Source: CBDDDW01 sp965226805 (lineage in GTDB: Bacteria > Chloroflexota > Dehalococcoidia > Lucifugimonadales > JAGWBF01). From it: a DNA stretch of 64,000 nucleotides. Location: the NCBI GenBank assembly GCA_965226805.1, contig CBDDDW010000016.1:18275-82274 (forward strand), written 5' to 3'. The translations under genes and the position numbers were made by a program. Shown one piece after another: positions 50,432 to 58,781 of the stretch (positions are counted from its first letter, which is position 1; each line of letters opens with the position of its first letter). Under the pieces are notes generated by a model. That model was not told the DNA's origin and made no database searches. It saw only the letters and a list, made by a program, of their open reading frames with translations.

Positions 50432-50501
50432 TCATTGGAGCGATCTTGATTGGAGGGATGTCGGCGGCTTTAACGCTGAGGAATTGGTTCGCACAATGTA
50501 T

Positions 50502-50539
50502 GTTATGTGAAGAACGGCAGGGAATATACTTTACATAAC
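50502..50539. terminator. Inverted repeat between hflX and the thiolase gene
   Basis: GTTATGTGAAG (50502-50512) and CTTTACATAAC (50529-50539) are complementary at 10 of 11 positions around a 16-base loop. It lies between two convergent genes and may act as a terminator, although there is no clear U-tract. Confidence 0.4.
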
Positions 50540-50567
50540 GGTTACCTGGCTGTATGTCGCCTCTCCG

Positions 50568-51740
50568 CTAATCAGCCCTTCCGAAGATGGCCACCGAAGC
50601 CGTGAAGGATCCCGGCCGGCCTCCCAAGTTGTGGGTCAGCCCCAGGTCCGCTTTTTTGAGCTGCCGGTCTCCGGCCTTCCCCTGGATCTGCTTGTAGATC
50701 TCGTAGATCATCCGGATGCCGCTGGCGCCCACCGGGTGACCGAAGCACTTCAGGCCTCCGTCGGTGTTTATGGGCAAGTCGCCCTCCAGGGCGAAGCTGC
50801 CGGCCTCCACGTCTTCCCGGGCTCTTCCCCTGGGGCTGAAACCCAGGTCCTCAGCAATGATCAGCTCCGTGATGGTAAAACAGTCGTGGACGCTGGCCAG
50901 GTCGATCTGCTCACGGGCGTTGGTGATGCCAGCCTCCTCGTAGGCGGCGTGGGCGGCCCTCACGTTCTCCGGAAAATGTACGAAGTCCCAATCGTCTCGA
51001 AGGATGCCGAAGGAGCCCACCGCCAGCCCCAACCCCTTTACCAGTACGTAGTCACGCTTGAAGCTCTTGGCGATCTCCGGCGTGGTAATGATCGCGGCCG
51101 CCGCTCCGTCGCTGACCCCACAGCAGTCGTATAGCCCCAGGGGCCACGCGATCATGGGGGCGTTCATGATCTGCTCCACGCTCACCTCCCGCTGGAAGTG
51201 GGCCTTGGGGTTCAAGGTGCCGTTGTGGTGGTTCTTCGAGGCTATCTGCGCCAGTGTGCGCTTTCCCTCTTCGTAGGACATGCCGTAATGGTGGAAGTAG
51301 CGTGTGGCTGCCATGGCGAACTGGGACGGGGGCGGGCTGGGCGGGGTTACCTCGCTGCCCACCCCATCGGACAGGGCTAGGCCCGAGAAACCGGAGTCCT
51401 TGAGCTTCTCCACTCCCAGCGCGAGTACGATGTCGTAGATCCCGGCGGCCACGGCGTAGCTGGCGTTCCTGAAGGCGTCGGTAGCAGTGGCGCAGGCGTT
51501 TTCCACCCTGGTTATGGGCACATAGTCCAGTTTCAAGGCCTGAGCCAGGGGCTGGCCGGTCCGGAAGGTCTGCACCGTGCCGAGCCAGGCTGCCTGTATG
51601 TCCTTGGAGTCGGTCCCAGCGTCCTCATATGCCTCGTACGCGGCCTCCACCATGAGGTCGGCGGCGCTCGCTTCCCACCGTTCTCCGAACTTGGTGCAGC
51701 CCATCCCTATTATCGCGACTCTGTCCCTTATACCCTGCAT
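50568..51740 (-). CDS. Thiolase-family (SCP2-like) acyl-CoA acetyltransferase
   Basis: A 390-residue thiolase. The acylated cysteine is Cys83 in VENACATATDAF; the second half has DLASVHDCFTITELI and the closing GGLKCFGHPVGASGIRM with the catalytic His, and LGLTHNLGGRPGSFTAS. This is the bacterial/archaeal SCP2-thiolase branch that pairs with DUF35 proteins. The gene lies 31 bases downstream of an HMG-CoA-synthase-like/DUF35 fusion, matching the archaeal thiolase-HMGCS-DUF35 complex layout. Substrate unknown. Confidence 0.87.
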   Translation of the reverse strand: MQGIRDRVAIIGMGCTKFGERWEASAADLMVEAAYEAYEDAGTDSKDIQAAWLGTVQTFRTGQPLAQALKLDYVPITRVENACATATDAFRNASYAVAAGIYDIVLALGVEKLKDSGFSGLALSDGVGSEVTPPSPPPSQFAMAATRYFHHYGMSYEEGKRTLAQIASKNHHNGTLNPKAHFQREVSVEQIMNAPMIAWPLGLYDCCGVSDGAAAAIITTPEIAKSFKRDYVLVKGLGLAVGSFGILRDDWDFVHFPENVRAAHAAYEEAGITNAREQIDLASVHDCFTITELIIAEDLGFSPRGRAREDVEAGSFALEGDLPINTDGGLKCFGHPVGASGIRMIYEIYKQIQGKAGDRQLKKADLGLTHNLGGRPGSFTASVAIFGRAD

Positions 51741-51771
51741 GATATGCTCCTCGATGTGTTATGTTAAGAAC

Positions 51772-53175
51772 TCATCTGACCGGAATGGATTTCCAGTAGT
51801 AATTGTGTATCCCGTTCACGACCCTCAGCTTGCGGAAGCTCATCTCCACCGGCATGTCAACGTGTAACTCGTCCAGCTCGCGATCGGTCATCATGCAGAG
51901 TATCCGGCCACCGCCATCGAAATTGACCACTGTGTTCACCAGCGGGGAGTCGACGGTCCCTGCGAGATAGTCCATCGAGTAGGTGAAAATCGTGCCCTTC
52001 TTGTCGGACAGAGGAAACGCTTGAAAGTCGTCCCTCGCCTGGCATTCGGCACACACCCTCTGTGGTGGATATTGGATGTAGCCGCAGCTGTTACACTTGG
52101 CCCCGTGGAGGCGAATATTCTGGTCCGTTTCACGCCAGAGGGCGGTTACGGAAGGCACCGCAGGCGGTGGGCGCCTGGCTGCCGCGTCTGAGGTCCATAT
52201 GTCTCTCCACCGGGCATAGGTTTCGTAGCTGTCGAGTACCTTCTTCGACTCAAGCTGATGTTTCAGCCCGTTCCGTGGCGTCGGGCCCCCGGATTCGCCG
52301 TTCACGCGGAATGAGAGGACGTCGCTGCCGTCGCCATAGCTGGCTGCGAGGACCAGCTCTCCGTCCCTGCAATCCTCCAGCGCCCCCAGGAGTGTCATGA
52401 GCGGGAACGCGGCGCCGGTGTTGCCGACCTTTCCAAATAGGGGGTCCTGAAGCTGTTCCTGGGAGAACCCCAGGCGACGGCCCATCTGGGAGTGGCGCCT
52501 GGCGTCTGGCGCGTAAAGAGCCACCCTGGCGAAATCTCTGGGCGTGAGCTCGTACTTTGCGGTGAAGCCAGTCACGGCCTCGACCAGGATACGCTCGTAT
52601 CCCTCCTCGATCATGAACCGGTCCTCCCAGGACCGCACAAAGGTGTCTCCCTGGGAACGCCATAGGTCCAGCATGGTCTCGCTGATGGAGTGGGTCCCCT
52701 CCAGGGTGGCCGTCACTCCATCTTGGGCTAGGAGGACGGCGGCTGCCCCGTCTCCCAGGTTGCGCTCCATGTCGCCTCTGGGGGCGGCCAGACGTGTGTC
52801 GGCCGCCACCACGAGGACATGTCCGGCGGAGCCCGCCCTGATTGAGTCCGCAGCCATCTTTATCCCAGAGGTGCCCGCCCTCAACACTCCTGCCACGTCC
52901 GCTGTGAAGATATCCCGCCGCAAGTCCAGGGCGGTCGCGATTATGGAGGCGCATTGTTTCTCGACGTATGGTGGAGTAGTCGTCGCGAACAGAAGTCCGT
53001 CCACGGTCTCCCGGTCGATGTCCCTGAGGCAGTCCTTGCCGGCGGCCACTGCCATCGTCACGCTGTCCTCGTCGAAATTGGCGATCGCCTTCTCCGAGGA
53101 GGAACCCCAGCCCGCCGTGTCCTTCCCTAGCCGGTATTTGGGGATGTAGACCCCTGAGGCTCTGATCCCGACCAT
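51772..53175 (-). CDS. HMG-CoA synthase-like protein fused to a DUF35 zinc ribbon/OB-fold domain
   Basis: A 467-residue fusion. Residues 1-~330 have the thiolase-like fold of hydroxymethylglutaryl-CoA synthases (VGIRASGVYIPKYRLGKDTA, NLGDGAAAVLL, GKVGNTGAAFPLMTLLGAL). From ~365 a DUF35 domain follows, with a zinc ribbon (AKCNSCGYIQYPPQRVCAEC) and an OB fold (GTIFTYSMDYLAG). At the usual nucleophile the sequence is VLRAGTSG: Leu98 replaces the active-site Cys. So this is probably not a true HMGCS; it may be a scaffold or an enzyme with other chemistry, acting with the adjacent thiolase. Start ATG 53175 (AGAAGG upstream); the ATG at 53220 lies inside the promoter spacer. Confidence 0.85.
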   Translation of the reverse strand: MVGIRASGVYIPKYRLGKDTAGWGSSSEKAIANFDEDSVTMAVAAGKDCLRDIDRETVDGLLFATTTPPYVEKQCASIIATALDLRRDIFTADVAGVLRAGTSGIKMAADSIRAGSAGHVLVVAADTRLAAPRGDMERNLGDGAAAVLLAQDGVTATLEGTHSISETMLDLWRSQGDTFVRSWEDRFMIEEGYERILVEAVTGFTAKYELTPRDFARVALYAPDARRHSQMGRRLGFSQEQLQDPLFGKVGNTGAAFPLMTLLGALEDCRDGELVLAASYGDGSDVLSFRVNGESGGPTPRNGLKHQLESKKVLDSYETYARWRDIWTSDAAARRPPPAVPSVTALWRETDQNIRLHGAKCNSCGYIQYPPQRVCAECQARDDFQAFPLSDKKGTIFTYSMDYLAGTVDSPLVNTVVNFDGGGRILCMMTDRELDELHVDMPVEMSFRKLRVVNGIHNYYWKSIPVR

Positions 53176-53202
53176 GCTCACCTTCTCATAATACTTGTTC
53201 CA

Positions 53203-53231
53203 ATCGTAGCAGTCCCCCATAGGGGTGTCAA
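53203..53231 (-). promoter_or_regulatory. Promoter of the HMGCS-like/thiolase operon
   Basis: On the minus strand perfect TTGACA (53226-53231), 17 bases, TACGAT (53203-53208), ending 28 bases before the ATG at 53175. Confidence 0.65.
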
Positions 53232-53283
53232 TTTGGACCTCCCGCTCTTAGATACCGTGTCGGCCCTGCTCGGAACCATTGTG

Positions 53284-53319
53284 GGATGTCCTCGACCCTT
53301 GTCCCGTGTGAGGACATCC
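53284..53319. promoter_or_regulatory. Perfect 10-bp inverted repeat overlapping a divergent promoter (candidate operator)
   Basis: GGATGTCCTC (53284-53293) and GAGGACATCC (53310-53319) are exact complements 16 bases apart. The arms bracket the -35 box of the rightward promoter and overlap its spacer, the usual geometry of a repressor site. It lies between the thiolase/HMGCS-like operon and the cyclase-family gene. Confidence 0.6.
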
Positions 53320-53327
53320 GATATGAT
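53299..53327 (+). promoter_or_regulatory. Promoter of the cyclase-family gene
   Basis: TTGTCC (53299-53304), 17 bases, TATGAT (53322-53327), about 64 bases before the GTG at 53391. It is interleaved with the inverted repeat above. Confidence 0.5.
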
Positions 53328-53390
53328 ACCTAAGGCTTAAACGCTCCGGGTACGGTGCGATACCTCTGAAGTCCTATCCAGGAGGCTACT

Positions 53391-54323
53391 GTGGCAACGA
53401 AACAAGTACCTACACACGAGGAAGTGCTGGGTTATGTAAAGTCCCTTAGCAACTGGGGAAGGTGGGGTCCCGATGACGAGCTGGGCACTCTCAATCTGAT
53501 CACGCCGGAAAAGCGGGCTCAAGCGGCGGGCCTTGTGAAGGAAGGGATTAGCGTGACCTGCTCAAGGCCCATTGTTCCCGAGATCGCACCGGATGTGACT
53601 TCGATCCCTCCCCTTCACTACATGATCCGCACGGGGGAATCGGCTCCCAGCAGCGGCGCCGGCGCCTCGGCGGACTTCATCGGTCTGTCCTGCCACGGAT
53701 TCACCGTTACCCACGTCGACAGCCTGTGCCATATGTTCTGGGACGGGAAGATGTACAACGGGAAGCCCGCGTCCATGGTGAATACCACTCAGAAGGCCAC
53801 CGCAGGCCACATCGACAATGCGCGTGAAGGTGTCGTGACTCGGGGCGTTCTGCTGGATATTGCGCGGCTTAAGGGCAAGGACTGGCTGGAGCCGGGCGAG
53901 GCGGTCTTTCCCGAGGACCTGGAGGCGGCCGAGGCGGCGCAGGGGGTCCGCGTGGAGGAAGGGGATGCTCTTCTCCTTAGACTGGGCTGGTACGAGCGCC
54001 GGATGGAGCTGGGGTCTCCCACATCCATGCAGCGACCCGGACTGCACGCAGCTACTCTCCCGTGGATGCACCAGCGCGGCGTCTCCATCACCGCAGCCGA
54101 CGCGTCCCATGATGTGGACCCATCCGGATATCCCGAGATAGGGCTGCCTCTTCACGCCATAGGAATCCCCACGATGGGCCTCTGGCTGATAGACGCAGCC
54201 AACTTCCAGGACCTGACTCAGGTATGCGCACGGCTGAACCGCTGGGAGTTCATGTTCGTCATGGCGCCCCTAAGGTTCCAAAACGCCACAGGTTCGCCCA
54301 TTAACCCCCTGGCGGTCCTGTAG
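53391..54323 (+). CDS. Cyclase-family (kynurenine formamidase-like) metal hydrolase
   Basis: A 310-residue protein of the PF04199 family. The metal motif HxGTxxD appears as SCHGFTVTHVDSLCH, and the second block is GRWGPDDELGTLNLITPEKR at the N-terminus, typical of the longer bacterial branch. Members hydrolyse amides or lactones, e.g. kynurenine formamidase and isatin hydrolase; the substrate here is unknown. GTG start with CAGGAGG upstream. It is expressed divergently from the thiolase/HMGCS-like pair across a shared palindrome, so the two may serve one catabolic pathway. Confidence 0.83.
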   Translation: MATKQVPTHEEVLGYVKSLSNWGRWGPDDELGTLNLITPEKRAQAAGLVKEGISVTCSRPIVPEIAPDVTSIPPLHYMIRTGESAPSSGAGASADFIGLSCHGFTVTHVDSLCHMFWDGKMYNGKPASMVNTTQKATAGHIDNAREGVVTRGVLLDIARLKGKDWLEPGEAVFPEDLEAAEAAQGVRVEEGDALLLRLGWYERRMELGSPTSMQRPGLHAATLPWMHQRGVSITAADASHDVDPSGYPEIGLPLHAIGIPTMGLWLIDAANFQDLTQVCARLNRWEFMFVMAPLRFQNATGSPINPLAVL

Positions 54324-54461
54324 GTCGATAATGCCTACAGACCTTTGCCATAGAAGACGGTGGTTCCAGAAGCGTTGCCATACAATATCGTAGATGTAGA
54401 CACTTGGTGTCACCGTTTGGGAAGTGTGTGAACCGGCAAGCTTCAGCTGAGACTTAAGCGG

Positions 54462-55409
54462 TCACCTCTTTCGGGCAAACTTCCTGAAGCATTTGGGGTA
54501 TTTGGGAGGGGTCATGTGCTGGCCCCTGATTCCGTAGGCCACGTCCCCCACGTACAGGTCTCCCCGAGAGTCCACCGCCGTACCATGGGGAGCGATGAAC
54601 TGGCCAGGACCTTCCCCCTCTTCCGGGTCTCCGAATCGAGTAAGTAGCTCTCCCTGCAGGTTATATATGCTCACCCGGTGGCCCAGACCAGGACAGTCGT
54701 CAACGCCGGCCAGGCCGTTGAGCTCCCCTATGTAGAAGTTCCCTTCCGAGTCCAGACAGATCCCGTCGGGCCGGTGGATATTGTTCCACATGGTGAGAAA
54801 CTTTCCGTTTGGGTCGAACACCTGGATACGGTGATTCTCCCGGTCCGCCACGTAGACGTTGCCGTCGCTGTCTATCACGACGTTGTGGGGACGTTGGAAC
54901 TGCCCGGGGTCCACGCCCGGTTCGCCCCAGGAGAGGATGAGCCTTCCGTCCGGCGAGTATTTGTGGATGCGGCAGTTGCCGTAGCCATCGGAGACGTACA
55001 TGTCCCCTGTCACGGGGGAAACGGCCACGTGAGTCGGGCGGTTAAACGGTTGCCCGCCCCATTTGGGCGAAGGTTGGTTCGGCGTTCCCAACGTCATGAC
55101 CAGCTCACCCTCGAGGGTGAACTTCTGTATGGTGTGCAGCCCATCGTCGATGCAGTAGACGAACCCATCGGGGCTGATATGGATGCCATGCGTCCTCGAA
55201 GAGAAGAAACCTTCTCCCCAGGAGCGCAGGAAATTTCCTTCCCGGTCGAAAACTATGACGGGATGCTTTCCCCTGGTCAGCAGGTACACGTTATCCTTGG
55301 GGTCCACCGCGACTCCGGCTACGTCTTCGAAGGCCCATCCTTCGGGTAGCTTTTCCCAATCCTCTACGGGCTCAAATATCAAATTTCCACTGCCGAGTGT
55401 CGAAGTCAT
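54462..55409 (-). CDS. NHL-repeat beta-propeller protein (peptidyl-alpha-hydroxyglycine lyase-like)
   Basis: A 315-residue six-bladed propeller made of NHL repeats, e.g. GVAVDPKDNVYLLTRGKHPV, HNVVIDSDGNVYVADRENHR and GICLDSEGNFYIGE. The order of blades resembles the peptidyl-amidoglycolate lyase domain of PAM. It has no signal peptide and no companion monooxygenase, so this is a fold-level resemblance only. Chloroflexota of marine and soil origin often carry such genes. A membrane-protein gene lies 93 bases upstream on the same strand. The convergent gap 54324-54461 shows nothing I can name. Confidence 0.8.
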   Translation of the reverse strand: MTSTLGSGNLIFEPVEDWEKLPEGWAFEDVAGVAVDPKDNVYLLTRGKHPVIVFDREGNFLRSWGEGFFSSRTHGIHISPDGFVYCIDDGLHTIQKFTLEGELVMTLGTPNQPSPKWGGQPFNRPTHVAVSPVTGDMYVSDGYGNCRIHKYSPDGRLILSWGEPGVDPGQFQRPHNVVIDSDGNVYVADRENHRIQVFDPNGKFLTMWNNIHRPDGICLDSEGNFYIGELNGLAGVDDCPGLGHRVSIYNLQGELLTRFGDPEEGEGPGQFIAPHGTAVDSRGDLYVGDVAYGIRGQHMTPPKYPKCFRKFARKR

Positions 55410-55502
55410 GTCGAACCCACCTCCTTAACCTCATTTAGGCCCTTACTACCTGTTGTCTCTGCTCTCTTGAAGTTAGGCACAAGAAAGGCACCCGTGGCTC
55501 TC

Positions 55503-55928
55503 TCATCGGTGCGCTGTTGTATGGTTAGCAATGCTAGTGAGGACCATGAAAGCCGGCAGAAGATAGGCCACCGGCGGGAAGTCGGCCCCCGTGTTGCCCG
55601 CGAACATATCGACCAAGAGGAACGCGACCAACCATAAGATGCTGCCCACCAACATGATGGCAGGTCCTCTGCGACTGTGGACTTCCGCTACCTTGCCGGC
55701 CCTCCACATGCGCCACGTCGAAAAGTGCGAGACCAGGGTTAAAATGGCTCCAAAGGCTGTCACAATCCCTGCGCCGCCCACACCGAACAAGATGATCCTC
55801 CCCCTCAACTCGCTCAGCTCTTGTTCCGAGTGGCCATTTGCGCCTAGCAGTAGAGCGATTGGGAGGGCCAGCAACACTCCCAATACGCCCACAAGCCCAC
55901 TCACCACCGTGGCGGCAACTCTCATCAT
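55503..55928 (-). CDS. Small integral membrane protein, function unknown
   Basis: A 141-residue protein with four likely membrane helices: about 5-28 (VVSGLVGVLGVLLALPIALLL), 44-66, 91-110 (AIMLVGSILWLVAFLLVDMF) and 117-135 (PPVAYLLPAFMVLTSIA). No recognised domain. Start at the first or second of two ATGs (55928 or 55925), with GGAGG upstream. Confidence 0.65.
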   Translation of the reverse strand: MMRVAATVVSGLVGVLGVLLALPIALLLGANGHSEQELSELRGRIILFGVGGAGIVTAFGAILTLVSHFSTWRMWRAGKVAEVHSRRGPAIMLVGSILWLVAFLLVDMFAGNTGADFPPVAYLLPAFMVLTSIANHTTAHR

Positions 55929-56314
55929 GGCTTATGCCATCCTCCATCGCCGTTACCCACTCCCATTGGCCAGGATAGCCGCACCTGACAAGACCATTCA
56001 CTTCCGGCAACTGATCCAGAGGGCGAAAGGCAGCATACAGCCATCAGTTTCCAGCGGGCTCTCCCTCGTGAGCGGAAGACTGAGCCCCTCTCTGGAGGAC
56101 CTGAACGAGGAGAATGACCGTAGTGGTAGGCACTATATAACCCGAGGAAGAGAAACGTCAAGAAGGCCGCGAGCATATGATTGTCGCTGGTATAATATGC
56201 CGGTGCCGGGTCACGAGTCCGAGATGCCCTCGCGAGGAGGCTCGTGGGCTCCCTTTCCCTCGAGAGAGCTTGGCTACCGGGCCGAGCCCATTTCTGGATC
56301 CAAAGGAGTAGGAC
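55929..56314. other. Gap between the membrane-protein and SDR genes
   Basis: No gene can be supported. Contains an extended -10 promoter at 56188-56196 facing the SDR gene; otherwise unremarkable. Confidence 0.5.
56188..56196 (+). promoter_or_regulatory. Extended -10 promoter of the SDR gene
   Basis: TGGTATAAT: a TGn extension joined to a perfect TATAAT, with no -35 match at the standard distance. The leader to ATG 56315 is about 110 bases. Confidence 0.5.
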
Positions 56315-57097
56315 ATGTTGCTTGAGAATAAGGTTGCTCTGATAACCGGCGCTGCCCGTGGCATGGGCAGGGCCATAGCCGTGCGGTTCGCTGAAGAAGG
56401 TGCGGACCTCGCGATCACCGACATAAATGGCCCTGGCGTAGAGGAGACCGGTATCGCGGTGAGGGAGTTGGGCCGGAGGTGCGTGGCCCTCGAGGCCGAT
56501 GTCGGCAACCTAGACGACATCGGACGGACGTTCGGCGAGACATTGAACGCTTTTGGGCGGATCGACATCCTTGTGAATAACGCCGGAGTGGAGCGCAACA
56601 TCGCTTTTATGGACACGACCGAGGAGGAGTGGGACCTGTACTTGAGAGTCAACGCCAAGGGGCCCTTTTTCGGCATGCAGAGGGCTGCGGGTCAGATGAT
56701 CAAGCAAGGCGACGGGGGAAGGATCGTAAATATCTCCTCTATCACCGGGAAGGGATATTCAGGTGATCCCAACGCGGCCTACGCCGCCAGCAAGGGAGCA
56801 GTGATAGCGATGACTCAGATCGCCGCCCACCAGCTTGGGCGCTACAGCATCAACGTCAACGCCATCTGCCCGGGCGCCACGCGCACTGGTATGTACGAGG
56901 GTGTCCTGGCTATCCGTGCCGAAGAACTGGGTGCAACTCTTGCGGAGCTAGAAGAGCAACTGAGGACGAGCGTACCCATCGGCCGCGTCAATGAGCCCGA
57001 AGATATCGCGGAGATGGCTCTCTTCCTTGCCGGCCCGGGTGGCCGGAACATCACCGGCCAGGCGTTTAACGTGGACGGCGGCTTGGTGATGCATTAG
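56315..57097 (+). CDS. Short-chain dehydrogenase/reductase (FabG-like)
   Basis: A 260-residue classical SDR. NAD(P)-binding ITGAARGMGRAIAVRFAEEG, then ILVNNAGVERNIAF, catalytic Ser in IVNISSITGKG, Tyr-x3-Lys in AYAASKGAVIAM, and the C-terminal GGRNITGQAFNVDGG. Acidic ITDINGPG after strand 2 suggests NAD rather than NADP. Oxidoreductase of unknown alcohol or ketone. AAAGGAG lies eight bases before ATG 56315. Confidence 0.88.
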   Translation: MLLENKVALITGAARGMGRAIAVRFAEEGADLAITDINGPGVEETGIAVRELGRRCVALEADVGNLDDIGRTFGETLNAFGRIDILVNNAGVERNIAFMDTTEEEWDLYLRVNAKGPFFGMQRAAGQMIKQGDGGRIVNISSITGKGYSGDPNAAYAASKGAVIAMTQIAAHQLGRYSINVNAICPGATRTGMYEGVLAIRAEELGATLAELEEQLRTSVPIGRVNEPEDIAEMALFLAGPGGRNITGQAFNVDGGLVMH

Positions 57098-57360
57098 GGC
57101 CTAACGCGTCCGAGCCGTGCCCCCTCTTTATGTCAAGCTCTCCCGCGACCGCCTCACAAACGGAGGATAACTGGAGATGTCTCCTCAGCCCGATATCATC
57201 GTCAGGGAGGCCAGGCTTGAAGACGTCCAGGTCCTGGTCCGGCTGAATTCGGCCATGGCCAGGGAGACAGAGAACAAGTCACTGGACCTCACCCGGTTAC
57301 AGAGGGGAACCGAAGCGGTATTTGGAGCGCCAGAAAAGGGCTTCTATTTAGTGTTGGGTG

Positions 57361-58380
57361 TCAGCGGTTTTGGACAGTTCTGGGTCCGAGAGATTGGGGT
57401 GAAGAAGCTCCTGGTTTGAGGGTTTCTCTGACCTCCTGATTGTACCGCCTCCGCCGGTCAAAAGTCTCTCGCTGTACCTCCTTCCTCTGGGCTAGAATTG
57501 CCTCCAGACGGCCTTCCAGCACGTCAGCCGGAGTTACAACCCTGAGCGCCTGATGATATCTTCGGTAGTTGTAGAACTCGACGAAGTCCCGGATGGCCGC
57601 CTCCAAGTCTTCCACCACCTCGTATGGCACCTGGTTAATGTCGTCTTTCAGGGTTCGGTGATATCTCTCCAGCTTCCCGTTGGTCTGAGGGTGATAGGGT
57701 GCTGCCAGGACGTGGCGAATGCCCACCACCCGCATGTACTCGCGGAAGGCCCGCGATACATAACCTGAGCCATTATCTGAGAGGAGCTTGGTCCGATCCT
57801 CCAGAGGTACATCAGTCATACCAGTAGAGTCAACAGCTTCCTGGACCACCTCTATGAGGGAGTCGGCCGTCATGTCCCGTTGCACCTTCCAGGCCAAGAT
57901 GAACCGGGAGTAGTCGTCCATCACCGTCACGAGGTAGTAGTAGCCCCATCCCACTACACGGAAGTAGGAGGCATCGGTGGCCCACAGCTGGTGGGGCCCT
58001 GTGGTCTTGTGCTGGTACTCTTTGCTCGCTGCCAACTGGTATTCGATCCGTTTCACCAGACCCTCCCGTCTCAGAATACGATAGACTGTGGAGGCGGAGA
58101 CCGATAGGCCTCTGTGGTCGGTGAGCGAAGCCGCCAACTGCCGGCTTCGCCAGGTCGGCATCCCACGGGCTGCCGCCAGCACTACTGCCTCCTCTTCTGG
58201 ACGCAGGCGATTCCAGGGCCTCTCAGTTCCTTCCGTACCCTCCCAACTACCCTGCCGGTGCCTCCACCTCCACCAATAATACGTGCTCCTGGAAATGCCA
58301 AGCTCCCTGAGTCGCCTGTTCTTCCCTCTACCATGTCGCTCCACCTCAGCCACGACCTTCGATTGTTCCACTACGCTCAT
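57361..58380 (-). CDS. IS3-like transposase OrfB (integrase core)
   Basis: A 339-residue protein with the retroviral-type integrase core: HQLWATDASYFRVVGWGYYY (Asp), KLLSDNGSGYVSRAFREYMR (Asp) and PYHPQTNGKLERYHRTLKDD (Glu), spaced in the D-D-35-E manner. An HTH_21-like segment (GMPTWRSRQLAASLTDHRGL) precedes it. ATG 58380 overlaps the orfA stop in ATGA; in IS3 elements the two frames are often joined by frameshifting. The gene ends nine bases inside the left terminus. Confidence 0.93.
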   Translation of the reverse strand: MSVVEQSKVVAEVERHGRGKNRRLRELGISRSTYYWWRWRHRQGSWEGTEGTERPWNRLRPEEEAVVLAAARGMPTWRSRQLAASLTDHRGLSVSASTVYRILRREGLVKRIEYQLAASKEYQHKTTGPHQLWATDASYFRVVGWGYYYLVTVMDDYSRFILAWKVQRDMTADSLIEVVQEAVDSTGMTDVPLEDRTKLLSDNGSGYVSRAFREYMRVVGIRHVLAAPYHPQTNGKLERYHRTLKDDINQVPYEVVEDLEAAIRDFVEFYNYRRYHQALRVVTPADVLEGRLEAILAQRKEVQRETFDRRRRYNQEVRETLKPGASSPQSLGPRTVQNR

Positions 58381-58781
58381 GCGACGGTGCCGTTGTCGTG
58401 TAGGGGCGGCAGAGCTGTTTTTTTGAAGCGGTGCAACTCCAGGGACAACTCACCCACCAGCTGCTTCAGTTCTCTGTTCTCCCGCTTGAGCTGCTCTATC
58501 TCTTGCCGGGTCGCATCACGCACACTGTCCCGAGTCAACCTCTCCTTCCCAGCTTCCATGAACCCCTTCGTCCAGGCGTAGTAGGAGTGGGGTTTGATTC
58601 CTTCCCGTCGGCACAGGTCATTAACGGTAGTCTCCCGTCTGAACCCCTCCAAGACGATGCGGATCTTCTCTTCAGGGGTATACTTACGGCGGGTCGCTGC
58701 ACGGACCTGACGCACGAAGCTTCGTGTCTCCTGGCTTCGCTCCTCAGCTTGGCTGGCCTGATCCTCTACCTGGGTCATCAA
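58377..58781 (-). CDS. IS3-like transposase OrfA (helix-turn-helix, leucine zipper)
   Basis: A 134-residue DNA-binding partner. Residues ~30-75 form a Tnp_1-type helix-turn-helix (RRKYTPEEKIRIVLEGFRRE, LCRREGIKPHSYYAWTKGF); residues ~90-120 form a leucine zipper (EIEQLKRENRELKQLVGELS). It is intact and first in the element's transcript. Confidence 0.9.
   Translation of the reverse strand: MMTQVEDQASQAEERSQETRSFVRQVRAATRRKYTPEEKIRIVLEGFRRETTVNDLCRREGIKPHSYYAWTKGFMEAGKERLTRDSVRDATRQEIEQLKRENRELKQLVGELSLELHRFKKTALPPLHDNGTVA

Noticed and set aside
53176..53220. Upstream ATG for the HMGCS-like gene
   Set aside because: It falls in the spacer of a TTGACA-17-TACGAT promoter; ATG 53175 has the ribosome binding site.
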